From NCBI RefSeq assembly GCF_000504165.1, contig NZ_KI632505.1, positions 62,001 to 126,000 on the forward strand: a stretch of DNA of 64,000 bases. Reading direction: 5' to 3'. The first letter of the stretch is position 1. The number at the start of each line of letters is the position of its first letter. The stretch is from Bacillus sp. FJAT-14578 (GTDB lineage Bacteria > Bacillota > Bacilli > Bacillales > Bacillaceae_H). This document shows, one piece after another, positions 24,146-33,272 of the stretch. The position numbers were made by a program, and so were the translations under genes. The notes below the pieces were generated by a model. That model was given only the letters and a program-made list of their open reading frames with translations. It was not told where the DNA came from and made no database searches.

Positions 24146-27100
24146 TCATTTTTTTGCTGCTAACCTTCTTCGCTGCATCGCTGCCTTACGCTTATTTGAT
24201 TGTTGTGCTTCATCCTCAGGTAGAGAAGGTTCGTCTAATTGGCTCAGATACTTAGCCAATGATTGCGGTGTTGTGTATTGAAACAGGTCGACCATAGACA
24301 ACGTTTTAAATTGGAACGTATCGATCAACTTGTAATAGACTTCAGAAACCAACATGGACGTGCCGCCAATATCAAAGAAATTATCATGATCATTCACATG
24401 ATCCGTTTTCAAGACTTGCTTCCATACTGTTATGATTTTTCCTTTAATCGACCCATCTTCTGGAGAATCTGTATATTGTACGAGTGAAGGTTCAGGCAAG
24501 GCGTTGTAATCTACTTTTCCATTGACTGTCATTGGTTTATAAGGAATCTCAAGAAAGATAGACGGCACCATGTACTCTGGTAGTTTTTTTCGTAAATAAG
24601 CTTGCAGATTTCGCTCGTCGAGCTTATGGCCGTTATCTAAAACAACATAAGCAACTAGTCGTTTATCTTCCTCCTTAAAAGTGTGGACAGTCACAACACT
24701 ATCCTTGCAGTGAGGGTGTTGCTGCAAAGTAAACTCAATTTCTCCTAATTCAACCCGATAACCTCTTAGCTGGATTTGCTGATCTATTCGTTCCATAAAT
24801 TCCAATGTGCCGTCTGGCAGTATTCTTACTTCATCTCCTGTTCGATAGACTTTCCCTCGCTCAGAGATTCCTTGTAAAAAACGTTCCTTCGTCAAATCTT
24901 CACGATTATAATATCCATTCGAAACTCCCTCTCCACCGATATACAATTCTCCCGGGACGCCTACAGGCAAGTTCTCCATATATCGGTTCTTCACATATAG
25001 CTCTACATCTGTCAACGGACGGCCAATGATGCTGCAATTGGAAGAATTCAAATCGTTACTCGTAATCGGGTAGTAAGTTGCCAGAATAGTAGTCTCTGTC
25101 GGTCCGTATACATTAAACAATCGCGGGTTCTTATCGCCATATATATCAATCCACGGCTTCAGCATATGAAAGTGCAGCGTCTCTCCGCCAAGGATGATGC
25201 AGCGTAACGACAAAGTTTCCGGCTGTTCTTGACGTTGGACTTCTGTTATTAACTGCCTGAAAGCAGACGGGGTCATTTGCAGCACTGTAACCTTTTCATC
25301 GAGCAGTAATCGGTACATTTCATCTGGAGCTTTCCGGGTTAACTCATCCACTACAACCAACTTGCCACCGAATAATAAGGCCCCAAATATTTCCCATACA
25401 GAAGGATCGAAACCATAAGAATGGTATAAAACCCAAATATCCTCGTTGTGAAAACGAAAATCCTTTTCAGATGCCTTAAATGATCTTAAGACATTATAAT
25501 GTGAAACCATAACACCCTTTGGTTTACCTGTTGAACCGGATGTGTAGATAACATAAGCCGCTTGCTCGGGATCTAAATCTAAATCGAGGCAAGATTTAGG
25601 CATAGATACGATTTCACTTTCAATTTCTTCCCACCCATAAGCGTTATCCATTTGTTGAATCTTTTTGATGAGACTCGTGTGTATAATGCATGGCGGATGA
25701 TTCAAATCGGATAAGATATAATGCAAACGTTCCGCAGGCATAATAGGATCAATCGGTACATAAGCTCTGCCCGATTTAAGAATCCCCAAAATAAGCGCTA
25801 TTAGAACTGGTGATCGATGAAGTGACACCGCAACCTTAGTTGCTTGCTTCGGGAATTTTTTGTGTATGAAATGAGAAATCTGATTGGACAATTCGTCCAA
25901 CTGTTTATAAGTCCATTGCTCTTCCCCATATTTGACAGCTATTTGTTGAGGAGATTTCAACACTTGTTCCATAAAAGTATCGTGAATAGTATTGGAGATT
26001 GGGAAACGTACACCGGGCTTCAACAGTTGCTGCAACACCTTCTCTTCCCGCTCTTCCATCATCCGAATGTTGGATATCTTTTGATTCTTTTCACTTAAAA
26101 TACTTTTGATCATAGCTGTAAAAAGAGATTTCAAATCAGCATGTTTTAAATAAGAACCATACTGGATTATTACCCGGTATGTGTCACCCATTCTTTCTAC
26201 ACTGGAGCTTAATGGGAAGTTAAGATAATGAGCCTGGACAGGCATTTGCGTCACCTTGCATTGATCGAGATCAAAGGATAGTTTTTGTGAATAATAAGTA
26301 AATAGATTGTTGAATTTATCAGCTGCTTCATGGATTTTCCCAGGAAGTATTTGATGAATGTGAGCTGAAAGATCAACGTTTTGATATCGTATCAGGGAAA
26401 TCGTCTTTCGTTTTATGGCATGACAAAGTTCCTGGAATGAATCCAAGTCCTGAAAATCAATGGCCATCGGTAAACTGTTCACGAAATAGCCAAAGATTTT
26501 TTTATTTTCTTTAGACCGATTAGCTAATGGTATTCCCACGACCATTTTGGTTTTACTGAAGAGCTTGTGAATCATGATAAAATAAACGGATAAGAAAAAG
26601 CTAAAATCAGAGAGATTGTTACTTTCAATGTAGCTCTCAATTTGTTTAGATAAATCAGATGGTAAATCAAAGTTCATCTCTTGCCCAACCAGTCTTCCGT
26701 ATATATCTCGCTTCTGTTCCAGTTCTTTGATATGCAAGGATTCGAGTCCAGCTAATTCTTCTCGGAAATATGTTAGGGCTCGATTATTAAGTGGCCCAGT
26801 TTCTTTATTTGTTAAATGAAAATAGGATTCTTCATTTACATTTTCATGGAGCTCTTTTGCAATTTCGTCCAAGTTCTTATCACTGTTATATAGGCGGGAA
26901 AATTCGTTAAATAATTGATAACCACTGTACCCATCAAAGATGATATGTGGAAAGTTCATCGTAAAATAACTTAGATCTTCACTATAAAACGCCTTAAAGT
27001 GACTGAGCGGCCATTGCTCTAGATTTACTATTGTTCGAGATAAATTGGTGATATGTTGCATCACATGTTGGTCACATTGTTCCATTGTCATTGGCTTAGG

Positions 27101-27382
27101 GAGATATTCTATATCTAACTTGACCTTACGTAATGTATCGTAAACCTGAAGTGGAACTCCCGCTTGATTTTCAAAGTGAACCTTGAATACCCCGGCGCTT
27201 CCGAAAATCATCTCCCATATCCTTACAAATCTCTCCAAATGTATGTTTCCTTCAATTTTGTAACAATAGCTCAAGTTATAAGAAGGATCATGAGGATAAA
27301 ATTGATGATGCATATAAAGCTTTTTTTGTACGTTTGTTAACGGATGCTTTTTTTGAGTATTTAATTCCTGCTTTACTTCCAA
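24146..27382 (-). CDS. nonribosomal peptide synthetase module C-A-PCP
   Basis: A 1078-residue protein. C domain (~15-450): the HHxxxDG motif is present as PHIIFDG, so the catalytic second His (H146) is kept and the first is Pro. A domain (~470-970): 'YTSGSTGKPKGVM', 'FDPSVWEIFG', 'NVYGPTETT', 'YRTGD', and a C-terminal catalytic Lys in 'MTVNGKVDY'. PCP (~985-1050): S1009 in 'DIGGTSM'. The C-terminus is a basic helix ending 'MQRRRLAAKK', like tails that dock to a downstream KS. The N-terminal C domain with no upstream module suggests acylation of the first amino acid. The start is TTG 27382 (GGAGGA 8 nt upstream). Confidence 0.9.
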   Translation of the reverse strand: MEVKQELNTQKKHPLTNVQKKLYMHHQFYPHDPSYNLSYCYKIEGNIHLERFVRIWEMIFGSAGVFKVHFENQAGVPLQVYDTLRKVKLDIEYLPKPMTMEQCDQHVMQHITNLSRTIVNLEQWPLSHFKAFYSEDLSYFTMNFPHIIFDGYSGYQLFNEFSRLYNSDKNLDEIAKELHENVNEESYFHLTNKETGPLNNRALTYFREELAGLESLHIKELEQKRDIYGRLVGQEMNFDLPSDLSKQIESYIESNNLSDFSFFLSVYFIMIHKLFSKTKMVVGIPLANRSKENKKIFGYFVNSLPMAIDFQDLDSFQELCHAIKRKTISLIRYQNVDLSAHIHQILPGKIHEAADKFNNLFTYYSQKLSFDLDQCKVTQMPVQAHYLNFPLSSSVERMGDTYRVIIQYGSYLKHADLKSLFTAMIKSILSEKNQKISNIRMMEEREEKVLQQLLKPGVRFPISNTIHDTFMEQVLKSPQQIAVKYGEEQWTYKQLDELSNQISHFIHKKFPKQATKVAVSLHRSPVLIALILGILKSGRAYVPIDPIMPAERLHYILSDLNHPPCIIHTSLIKKIQQMDNAYGWEEIESEIVSMPKSCLDLDLDPEQAAYVIYTSGSTGKPKGVMVSHYNVLRSFKASEKDFRFHNEDIWVLYHSYGFDPSVWEIFGALLFGGKLVVVDELTRKAPDEMYRLLLDEKVTVLQMTPSAFRQLITEVQRQEQPETLSLRCIILGGETLHFHMLKPWIDIYGDKNPRLFNVYGPTETTILATYYPITSNDLNSSNCSIIGRPLTDVELYVKNRYMENLPVGVPGELYIGGEGVSNGYYNREDLTKERFLQGISERGKVYRTGDEVRILPDGTLEFMERIDQQIQLRGYRVELGEIEFTLQQHPHCKDSVVTVHTFKEEDKRLVAYVVLDNGHKLDERNLQAYLRKKLPEYMVPSIFLEIPYKPMTVNGKVDYNALPEPSLVQYTDSPEDGSIKGKIITVWKQVLKTDHVNDHDNFFDIGGTSMLVSEVYYKLIDTFQFKTLSMVDLFQYTTPQSLAKYLSQLDEPSLPEDEAQQSNKRKAAMQRRRLAAKK

Positions 27383-27539
27383 TGTGTCTTCCTCCTCAAA
27401 GAACTGTAAAAACTTTCATTAATTTTAGTGACATTAAGTGAATAATTTATCGGTTAATCAGAGTTAATTAAATACATCAATTGAAAAATTTTACAATTTC
27501 AACCAAAAAAATATGAGCTCTAACTTTTCATTGGCCAAA

Positions 27540-28733
27540 TTATTCTTGTATGCGGACCCGTTTGAAGCCTGAAGTGACAAGAATCACAATGAGCTTGCGA
27601 AGTAAACTGGAGCTCTTGACAAGTTTAAAGCCTAAAGACGAGTTCTTATTGTTTAAGATTGGATCAATGATTTGTTTTTGCATTAAGCCTTGATAAGCCT
27701 GAATGATTTTTGTAGGGAGTTCCCGCTGCTTTTGCACGGAGGCAAGATCCCCCATCGTGATGTGTCCGGACTTCAACGGATGAGAAAGGACATTGGCCAC
27801 AGTGACAGCATCATGAATCGCATAGTTAATCCCAACGGCACCAAGTGGCGACATCGTATGGGCCGCATCCCCGATAAATAGTAAACCAGGCAAATACCAA
27901 CGCTTCAATCGGCTGGAAAATGCAGATAGAACAGAGAACTGATTCCAACTAGTCAGGAGTGTAATGCGATTCGAGAATTCTGGCACAAGCTCAATTAGAG
28001 TTTGGTGTAAGGATTCTATTCCTTTGGCTTTGATTTGTTGATATGTACCCTTCGGAATAAACATCCCTAGTTGCCAATAATCTCCTCTATTGACGCAAGC
28101 CAGCATATTCGAGTTTTTAGAACGATTAAACATATATTCCGGATCCGTATCGGTACGAGGTAAACGAAACCACACTACATCGATCGGTTGCGTTAATGGA
28201 ACGGGCGTCATACCCGACAATTTTCGAACAGTAGAATAACGGCCATCGGCAGCAACCGTTAAAGTTGCTCTAATTTCATGAATTTCACTTTGTTTTTGCA
28301 ACTTAACGCCACATATTTTTTCATCACTTTTTACTAAATCCACGACTTTGGCTCCCATAATGTACCGAAAATGATCATAACGTTCCGCCTCAGATACAAT
28401 GAACTCTAAAAACTGTGATTGATTCATTGTAGTTAAGTGCGGGTACTTAGAGCGCAACATCTGAAAATCCAGGACAATCGATCCATGAGGAGAATCGATC
28501 ATTGCCGAGTATATTTTAGTGTGGGGAAGTTGAAAGATTTGTTCAACCAACCCCAATTCTTCCAATATTTCCATAATAGAAGAATGAAAGACCTCTCCAC
28601 GGAAGTTGCGATCAAATGACGTATGTTGTTCCACGAGGGTGACCGGAATGCCTTTTCGTGCCAAAAGCAATGAAAGCATGGCTCCAGCAGGTCCGCCGCC
28701 AACGATGCAACAAGTTGTTGAATGACTTAACAT
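27540..28733 (-). CDS. FAD-dependent monooxygenase (group A, PHBH-like)
   Basis: A 397-residue flavoprotein with 'CCIVGGGPAGAMLSLLLARKGIPVTLVEQ' (GxGxxG), the mid-chain 'TVAADGRYSTVRK' (DG motif) and 'LLFIGDAAHTMSPLGAVGINYAIHDA' (GD motif). The C-terminal ~60 residues are basic and hydrophobic and might bind membrane or a partner. Such enzymes hydroxylate or epoxidise using NAD(P)H and O2. The location between the synthase genes and the exporter suggests tailoring of the product. AGGAGG lies 8 nt before the ATG. Confidence 0.85.
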   Translation of the reverse strand: MLSHSTTCCIVGGGPAGAMLSLLLARKGIPVTLVEQHTSFDRNFRGEVFHSSIMEILEELGLVEQIFQLPHTKIYSAMIDSPHGSIVLDFQMLRSKYPHLTTMNQSQFLEFIVSEAERYDHFRYIMGAKVVDLVKSDEKICGVKLQKQSEIHEIRATLTVAADGRYSTVRKLSGMTPVPLTQPIDVVWFRLPRTDTDPEYMFNRSKNSNMLACVNRGDYWQLGMFIPKGTYQQIKAKGIESLHQTLIELVPEFSNRITLLTSWNQFSVLSAFSSRLKRWYLPGLLFIGDAAHTMSPLGAVGINYAIHDAVTVANVLSHPLKSGHITMGDLASVQKQRELPTKIIQAYQGLMQKQIIDPILNNKNSSLGFKLVKSSSLLRKLIVILVTSGFKRVRIQE

Positions 28734-28757
28734 AAAAACACCTCCTAGTTTTTTCCT

Positions 28758-29105
28758 CTAAATACTGCGAACCATCACAAAGATGGCCAATATAAAACAA
28801 ATGGATGCCGGAATAGCCATGGTTAGGGGCTGCTGAACCCTGAAAATATGTGTATAGATTGCACCGATCATCAGAACTAAGATTAATAGGCCGCCTATGA
28901 TGGAAAGATTCCGATTCCATAGTCCCCAAATTAATGCCGCTAAAGCGATTAGCTCCAGTATGCCGGTTATCGTCATGAACCACATGGGATATTGGTAAAG
29001 CTTCCAATGTTCAACCTGAAATTTTAGTTGAAGAATTTTAATTAATCCTCCCAGTCCTATATACACTGCCAAGACTACCTGCAGAATCATCCCGAATGTT
29101 TTCAT
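28758..29105 (-). CDS. DoxX-like membrane protein
   Basis: A 115-residue protein with four hydrophobic segments (~5-22, ~42-62, ~68-85, ~92-113) and the DoxX-like 'YIGLGGLIKI...' and 'ITGILELIALAALI' pattern. It is 24 nt upstream of the monooxygenase in the same direction. Function in this cluster is unknown; DoxX-like proteins are often linked to redox or quinone processes. Confidence 0.7.
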   Translation of the reverse strand: MKTFGMILQVVLAVYIGLGGLIKILQLKFQVEHWKLYQYPMWFMTITGILELIALAALIWGLWNRNLSIIGGLLILVLMIGAIYTHIFRVQQPLTMAIPASICFILAIFVMVRSI

Positions 29106-29187
29106 TTTTTATTCCCTCCCTGTATGAAATGATTTGCCATAACATTCGTTGATTGCTCACCCCTCTTTGAAATTTGAACATTTCCAT

Positions 29188-30420
29188 CTAAGAATTCCCT
29201 ACTGATGTACTGGATACGTTTTTTTGACTTCTTCTCTCTATGGCGCGGTAAGCGAGGGAGAGGAACAAACCTATTAATGCCGTTAACACACTTACCGCAA
29301 ATACTGATTTGAGTCCCAACGAACTTTCAACCACAAGTCCTCCCAGAAATGAACCACCGGCCGCTCCCAAATTGAAGGCTGAAATATTAAAGGAAGATGC
29401 TAATTCAGGGGCACCTTTAGCTTCGCGAATAATCAACACTTGTAAACCTGGGGCCATCCCGAAAGCAGCAACCCCAAATAAAAACAACGTGATGATGACC
29501 AATATTTTATTTTGAATCGTCACGTTAAATAGAAGCAATATGACAATTAAAACGAGTTGAAATGATATTAATGACGGCAATAGTGAACGATCAATCAACT
29601 TTCCTCCTATAATGCCGCCGAGAATGGTGCCAAAACCAAACAAGAACAACAGTAAACTTACTTTGCTGGAACTAAAGCCGGTCACATCTTGTAGAAGAGG
29701 GACTATGTATGTGAAGACCATAAACACACTCCCAAAACTGAAGATGGTCATTAAGAGATTTAGAATGACTCTAGGTCGTCCCAACACTGCAAATTCCGTC
29801 AAAAGACGGGGAGACTGTTCATATTGGATATTCGGAACAAGCAAAAAGATACCAATAAAGCTAATCAAGCTTAAAACGGTAATAATAGCAAAAGGGAAAT
29901 GCCATCCCATCGATTGTCCTAATACAGTACCTATAGGAACACCCACGACGTTGGCCAGAGCTGACCCAGCCATTATCATTGCCATTGCACTTCCTTGTTT
30001 GTGCGGAGGAACAAGTTGAGAGGCGACAACTGCACCTACCCCGGTAATAGCTCCCTGGGCAATTCCTGCTATGATCCTTGCTGCCATCAATAAGGAGTAG
30101 TCATAACTGAGAGCCGAAAATAAGTTCCCAAAAATAAAGACTCCCGTTAACAGCAACAAAAGCATCTTACGGGGGATGCCTTTAGTTAGTACGGTAAGTA
30201 CCGGTGCACCAAAAACAATGCCTAACGCATATCCGCTCACCAACATACCTGCATCGGCTAACGAAACTTGCACATCACGAGCGATCTCGGGCAATAACCC
30301 CATAATGACAAATTCCGTCGTTCCAGTCGTAAAAGCAATCAAAGCCAGAGCAATCAGGGCAAGCGGGAATCGTGTCTTTTCTTCTTTGTTCGAATGGTGG
30401 TCGCCGCCAATTGTTTTCAC
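29188..30420 (-). CDS. MFS efflux transporter, DHA1-like
   Basis: A 410-residue protein with 12 hydrophobic segments. 'GTTEFVIMGLLPEIARDVQVSLADAGMLVSGYALGIVFGAPVLTVLTKGIPRK' carries the MFS motif A region of AraJ/YdhP-type exporters, and 'GVVGVPIGTVLG'-like motif C is present ('NVVGVPIGTVLGQSMGW'). It most likely exports the NRPS-PKS product or confers self-resistance. The GTG 30420 start has GGAG somewhat far (12 nt). It follows the TetR gene by 47 nt. Confidence 0.85.
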   Translation of the reverse strand: MKTIGGDHHSNKEEKTRFPLALIALALIAFTTGTTEFVIMGLLPEIARDVQVSLADAGMLVSGYALGIVFGAPVLTVLTKGIPRKMLLLLLTGVFIFGNLFSALSYDYSLLMAARIIAGIAQGAITGVGAVVASQLVPPHKQGSAMAMIMAGSALANVVGVPIGTVLGQSMGWHFPFAIITVLSLISFIGIFLLVPNIQYEQSPRLLTEFAVLGRPRVILNLLMTIFSFGSVFMVFTYIVPLLQDVTGFSSSKVSLLLFLFGFGTILGGIIGGKLIDRSLLPSLISFQLVLIVILLLFNVTIQNKILVIITLFLFGVAAFGMAPGLQVLIIREAKGAPELASSFNISAFNLGAAGGSFLGGLVVESSLGLKSVFAVSVLTALIGLFLSLAYRAIERRSQKNVSSTSVGNS

Positions 30421-30467
30421 GAATTGATATCACTCCTTCGATTTCATATGGGATTATGTTTTTAAAC

Positions 30468-31070
30468 TTACAATTCATCCATCTTCAATGAATCCACCAT
30501 GCCGGTCATCATCAAATTCACAACTTCTCTCGCTAACATATTTGGTGTACTTTTTTTCGGCAATAAATGGGATATAATCAATCGTTCAATCATACCGAAA
30601 ATACAAACAGCAACGATATCCATCGACAAATCGGAACGAAAATATCCTGATTGCTGTTCATGGCGTAAATTTTCTGTTATTAAGGCTATGATCTTCTCTT
30701 TGAATTCCTCTGCGTCATGAGCGAGAATAAGCCCGATTCGAGTTAAATTTGGGTCCTCCGCAAAGAAACGGAATAAGGTTTCTATGGCAATCAACATGCG
30801 CTCAGTAAGCTCTTCTTTTTGAACATCGGACGATAAACGTATGGTCTCGATCAATGTATGCAATCTAGAACGAAAATCGTTTACCAATTCATCAAAAATA
30901 GCATCTTTACTAGAAAAATAGAGATAAAACGCAGGTTGGGTCAATTTAGCCCGTGTAATAATGGTACTTACTTTAGTATTGTAGAAACCTTGGTTAGCAA
31001 ATTCATGGGCTGCCGCTTCCTTGATACGCGCCCGACTCTCTTTTCCTTTCACTCCTTTTTCCCTTGGCAA
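30468..31070 (-). CDS. TetR family regulator of the NRPS-PKS locus
   Basis: A 200-residue regulator with an N-terminal TetR helix-turn-helix ('AAAHEFANQGFYNTKVSTIITRAKLTQPAFYLYFSSKDAIFDEL') and a helical ligand domain. It is the first gene of the leftward cluster, and two short palindromes precede it (31109-31139), so it probably represses itself and the exporter/synthase genes until a ligand, perhaps the product, binds. Confidence 0.88.
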   Translation of the reverse strand: MPREKGVKGKESRARIKEAAAHEFANQGFYNTKVSTIITRAKLTQPAFYLYFSSKDAIFDELVNDFRSRLHTLIETIRLSSDVQKEELTERMLIAIETLFRFFAEDPNLTRIGLILAHDAEEFKEKIIALITENLRHEQQSGYFRSDLSMDIVAVCIFGMIERLIISHLLPKKSTPNMLAREVVNLMMTGMVDSLKMDEL

Positions 31071-31108
31071 TGCACTGATTCTCCCTTCAAACTATAATCC
31101 GAATAATA

Positions 31109-31139
31109 TTACTTTTAAGTAACGTTATTCATGAGTAAC
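31109..31139. promoter_or_regulatory. probable TetR operator pair
   Basis: TTACTTTTAAGTAA (31109-31122) and GTTATTCATGAGTAAC (31124-31139) are adjacent dyads about 40-70 nt before the tetR start. Confidence 0.6.
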
Positions 31140-31285
31140 TTTACCACATAATAACATTATTTGAAATTAAAACCATTGTCAATGTGTTTTTTTAGTTATG
31201 ATGTAAAATCTTGTTATGGTGCAAAAACTTCGAGATAATTGCAAGTAATCTCAAAAATCTTGGAAATAAGACCTTTAAGAGGCCT

Positions 31286-31335
31286 TATAAAGAAAAAAGT
31301 ACACCACTATATAAGCGATGTACTTTTTTCTTTAT
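31286..31335. terminator. terminator of the 31.4-32.8 kb permease
   Basis: TAAAGAAAAAAGTACA...TGTACTTTTTTCTTTA forms a 16-bp A/T-rich stem with T runs in both directions. Confidence 0.75.
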
Positions 31336-31408
31336 AATGTGCCGCATTAAAGACAATCTTACGATACAATCACTTGTCTCTAATTTTAAGAGTAGTAGAC
31401 CGGCTTTT

Positions 31409-32791
31409 TTATGCCATGAACAACTCCAATAAAAACAAATAGATCATGACACATCCGATATAAAGGCTCGTAAAAGACAAATTCCAATTGGACACTTTAT
31501 ACGAGGTCTCCTTTACAATGTTTGACATAAGTCCGATCGTCGCATTGTATGGGCCCACTAAAAATGCTGACACGGCTCCTGCCAACATTGCCACTGTCAA
31601 GATATGCGGAGAAACTCCTAACACACTCGGGTTTAATGCTTCAGCCATCAGGGCGAGTGTTACTGCAGGATGAAGGCCTGTAAAGGCAAAAGCCATTGGA
31701 ACAAGCGGAAGCAAAATCAAAAAGGTTTCCGCTCCTATCACCGATTTGAGCTGGCCAATCCATCCGGTCAGCCATTCATTTGTCCCGGAAATCTGTATAG
31801 CTGAAATAAAAAAGCCTGCAGATAAAAAAATAAAGAACTGATCTTTCATTTTAATAGAAAACGAGCGAAAATGCTCTTGCAAACTATGAGTAAACTCTTT
31901 GCCTTTCTTCAACAATAAAGACCATCCAAACGCAAATGGAATAACCAATAGGGCTACGAGAATAAGAAATGAGTATGAAAATTGCATTTCAGCGACGGAA
32001 ATCGCGATATTAAACACAAGGATGGCCAAAAAGATTTGAAACACCCTTCCAGGACGTCCCTTTTCTCCTTGTTCGATAGCCGCAGCCGTTTCATCTACCT
32101 TCACACCATTGCGTAAACCAGCTATTTTTTTGGCATTGCGTGCACCTATGTACCAATCCAGCCCCAATCCCAACAAGCTCAGCGGCACGACATAAGGAAG
32201 AATGGAAAGCCAGCTTACTCCGGTCATGCCGATGACAATCCCGACAATCGGGGTCACGGGGGCCCATATTAAAGGCATCGCAAATCCGCGGGTAATCGCC
32301 CTGCTCATGAAGCGCTCCTCATTCTTCACCCCGAACACGCTGAGAGCCGGCTGCATCGAATAATACGTCATCGGCAATGTGGCCAAATTCATAAAGATGC
32401 TGAAAAAATAAGAAATGCCGGAAGTCATCATATACAAATGGCCCGATGTTTTTACCTTTTGTCGAATAAGCGTTTGAATCCCGCTGCTATATCCCCCTAG
32501 TTGAATGGGTATTCCTAAAATCGGCACTAATGTAAACATCGTAACGAGATCAAGCATCGGTCCAAAAGACCGGATATAATCGTGCCAGTGTGCCCCGCTT
32601 GTCCATAGCATCCCCAAACCGAGAATCAAGAAGATGCTTCCCAATATTCGAACGAGCCGTTTTACTTGCCATACTGTACACCCGACGATTGCCACGCATA
32701 AAATAGACAGAGTCATTCCCATATCCAGTGCGGGAAACAGAGTGGATAATAAATACAAAAAAATGACCGATAAAAATAAGAACCTCAGCAT
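31409..32791 (-). CDS. putative organic-anion permease (IT-superfamily-like)
   Basis: A 460-residue protein with about 12 hydrophobic segments. 'NLATLPMTYYSMQPALSVFG', 'ITRGFAMPLIWAPVTPIVGIVIGMTGVSW' and 'LVPMAFAFTGLHPAVTLALMAEAL' resemble duplicated re-entrant loops of arsenite/sodium-anion type permeases, but I cannot name the subfamily. The ATG follows AGGGTGATC. The upstream region contains a small broken or frameshifted ORF, a MITE-like repeat and two GntR-type operators, so it may be a second transporter of the 9-19 kb island's regulon. Confidence 0.65.
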   Translation of the reverse strand: MLRFLFLSVIFLYLLSTLFPALDMGMTLSILCVAIVGCTVWQVKRLVRILGSIFLILGLGMLWTSGAHWHDYIRSFGPMLDLVTMFTLVPILGIPIQLGGYSSGIQTLIRQKVKTSGHLYMMTSGISYFFSIFMNLATLPMTYYSMQPALSVFGVKNEERFMSRAITRGFAMPLIWAPVTPIVGIVIGMTGVSWLSILPYVVPLSLLGLGLDWYIGARNAKKIAGLRNGVKVDETAAAIEQGEKGRPGRVFQIFLAILVFNIAISVAEMQFSYSFLILVALLVIPFAFGWSLLLKKGKEFTHSLQEHFRSFSIKMKDQFFIFLSAGFFISAIQISGTNEWLTGWIGQLKSVIGAETFLILLPLVPMAFAFTGLHPAVTLALMAEALNPSVLGVSPHILTVAMLAGAVSAFLVGPYNATIGLMSNIVKETSYKVSNWNLSFTSLYIGCVMIYLFLLELFMA

Positions 32792-32845
32792 ATGATCACC
32801 CTAACTATTTATTTATTATATTTTTTCCTCCCTACTATAAGTGTG

Positions 32846-32989
32846 TGTTCAAAAAGGAGGACAAAAAGGACCGAGAAGTTCAAGGAAGCGTAGCTTTGAG
32901 CAACTGAGCGTATGCTGTTAATACGTGAGTAGCGGAAAAGCAAGCTGACGCCGAAATTTGACGGTCATTTTTCCCGGACTTTTTGAACA
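32846..32989. mobile_element. 144-bp MITE-like repeat with terminal inverted repeats
   Basis: The ends are TGTTCAAAAAG and CTTTTTGAACA, an 11-bp perfect inverted repeat. The interior has no ORF. This closely resembles a dispersed element I recall from other Bacillaceae, which has the same termini and a related interior. It sits between the small ORF at 33114-32997 and the permease gene. Confidence 0.7.
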
Positions 32990-32996
32990 ACCTCTA

Positions 32997-33114
32997 TTAG
33001 ACACCCATAAAGGCGTATATGTAAAAGGCCTTCGCCAGGAAAATGATGGAAAGATATTGATACCAGTATACTCGCTCATAGCCTATTAATCATTCTTTCT
33101 GCTTCACTAGCCAT
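32997..33114 (-). pseudogene. small membrane-protein ORF interrupted by a +1 frameshift
   Basis: ATG 33114 follows GGAGAGGAGGG by 6 nt, the strongest kind of ribosome site, but TGA occurs after 12 codons (MASEAERMINRL). A +1 shift at CTA-TGA-G continues into 'ERVYWYQYLSIIFLAKAFYIYAFMGV' and a stop at 32997. The combined 38-aa product would have one hydrophobic helix. It is either a decayed gene or a programmed-frameshift gene. An operator (33136-33145) lies directly upstream. Confidence 0.45.
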
Positions 33115-33133
33115 TTTTTACCCTCCTCTCCTT

Positions 33134-33209
33134 TCTGGTATACCAAAAAGTCGTTTTACGCCTTAATTTGTTCATAATTATATAATATTTTTGGCATTTG
33201 GTATACAAT
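33134..33209. promoter_or_regulatory. GntR-type operators, sites h and i
   Basis: TCTGGTATACCAAAA (33134-33148, perfect TGGTATACCA core) and TTTGGTATACAAT (33197-33209). They match the sites at 9.1-18.9 kb and lie upstream of the small ORF/permease unit. Confidence 0.65.
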
Positions 33210-33272
33210 TTTATTGAATTTTATATATGCCATGATATAATAAAAGAAACGAATTAATGGGAGGAAATGCCG

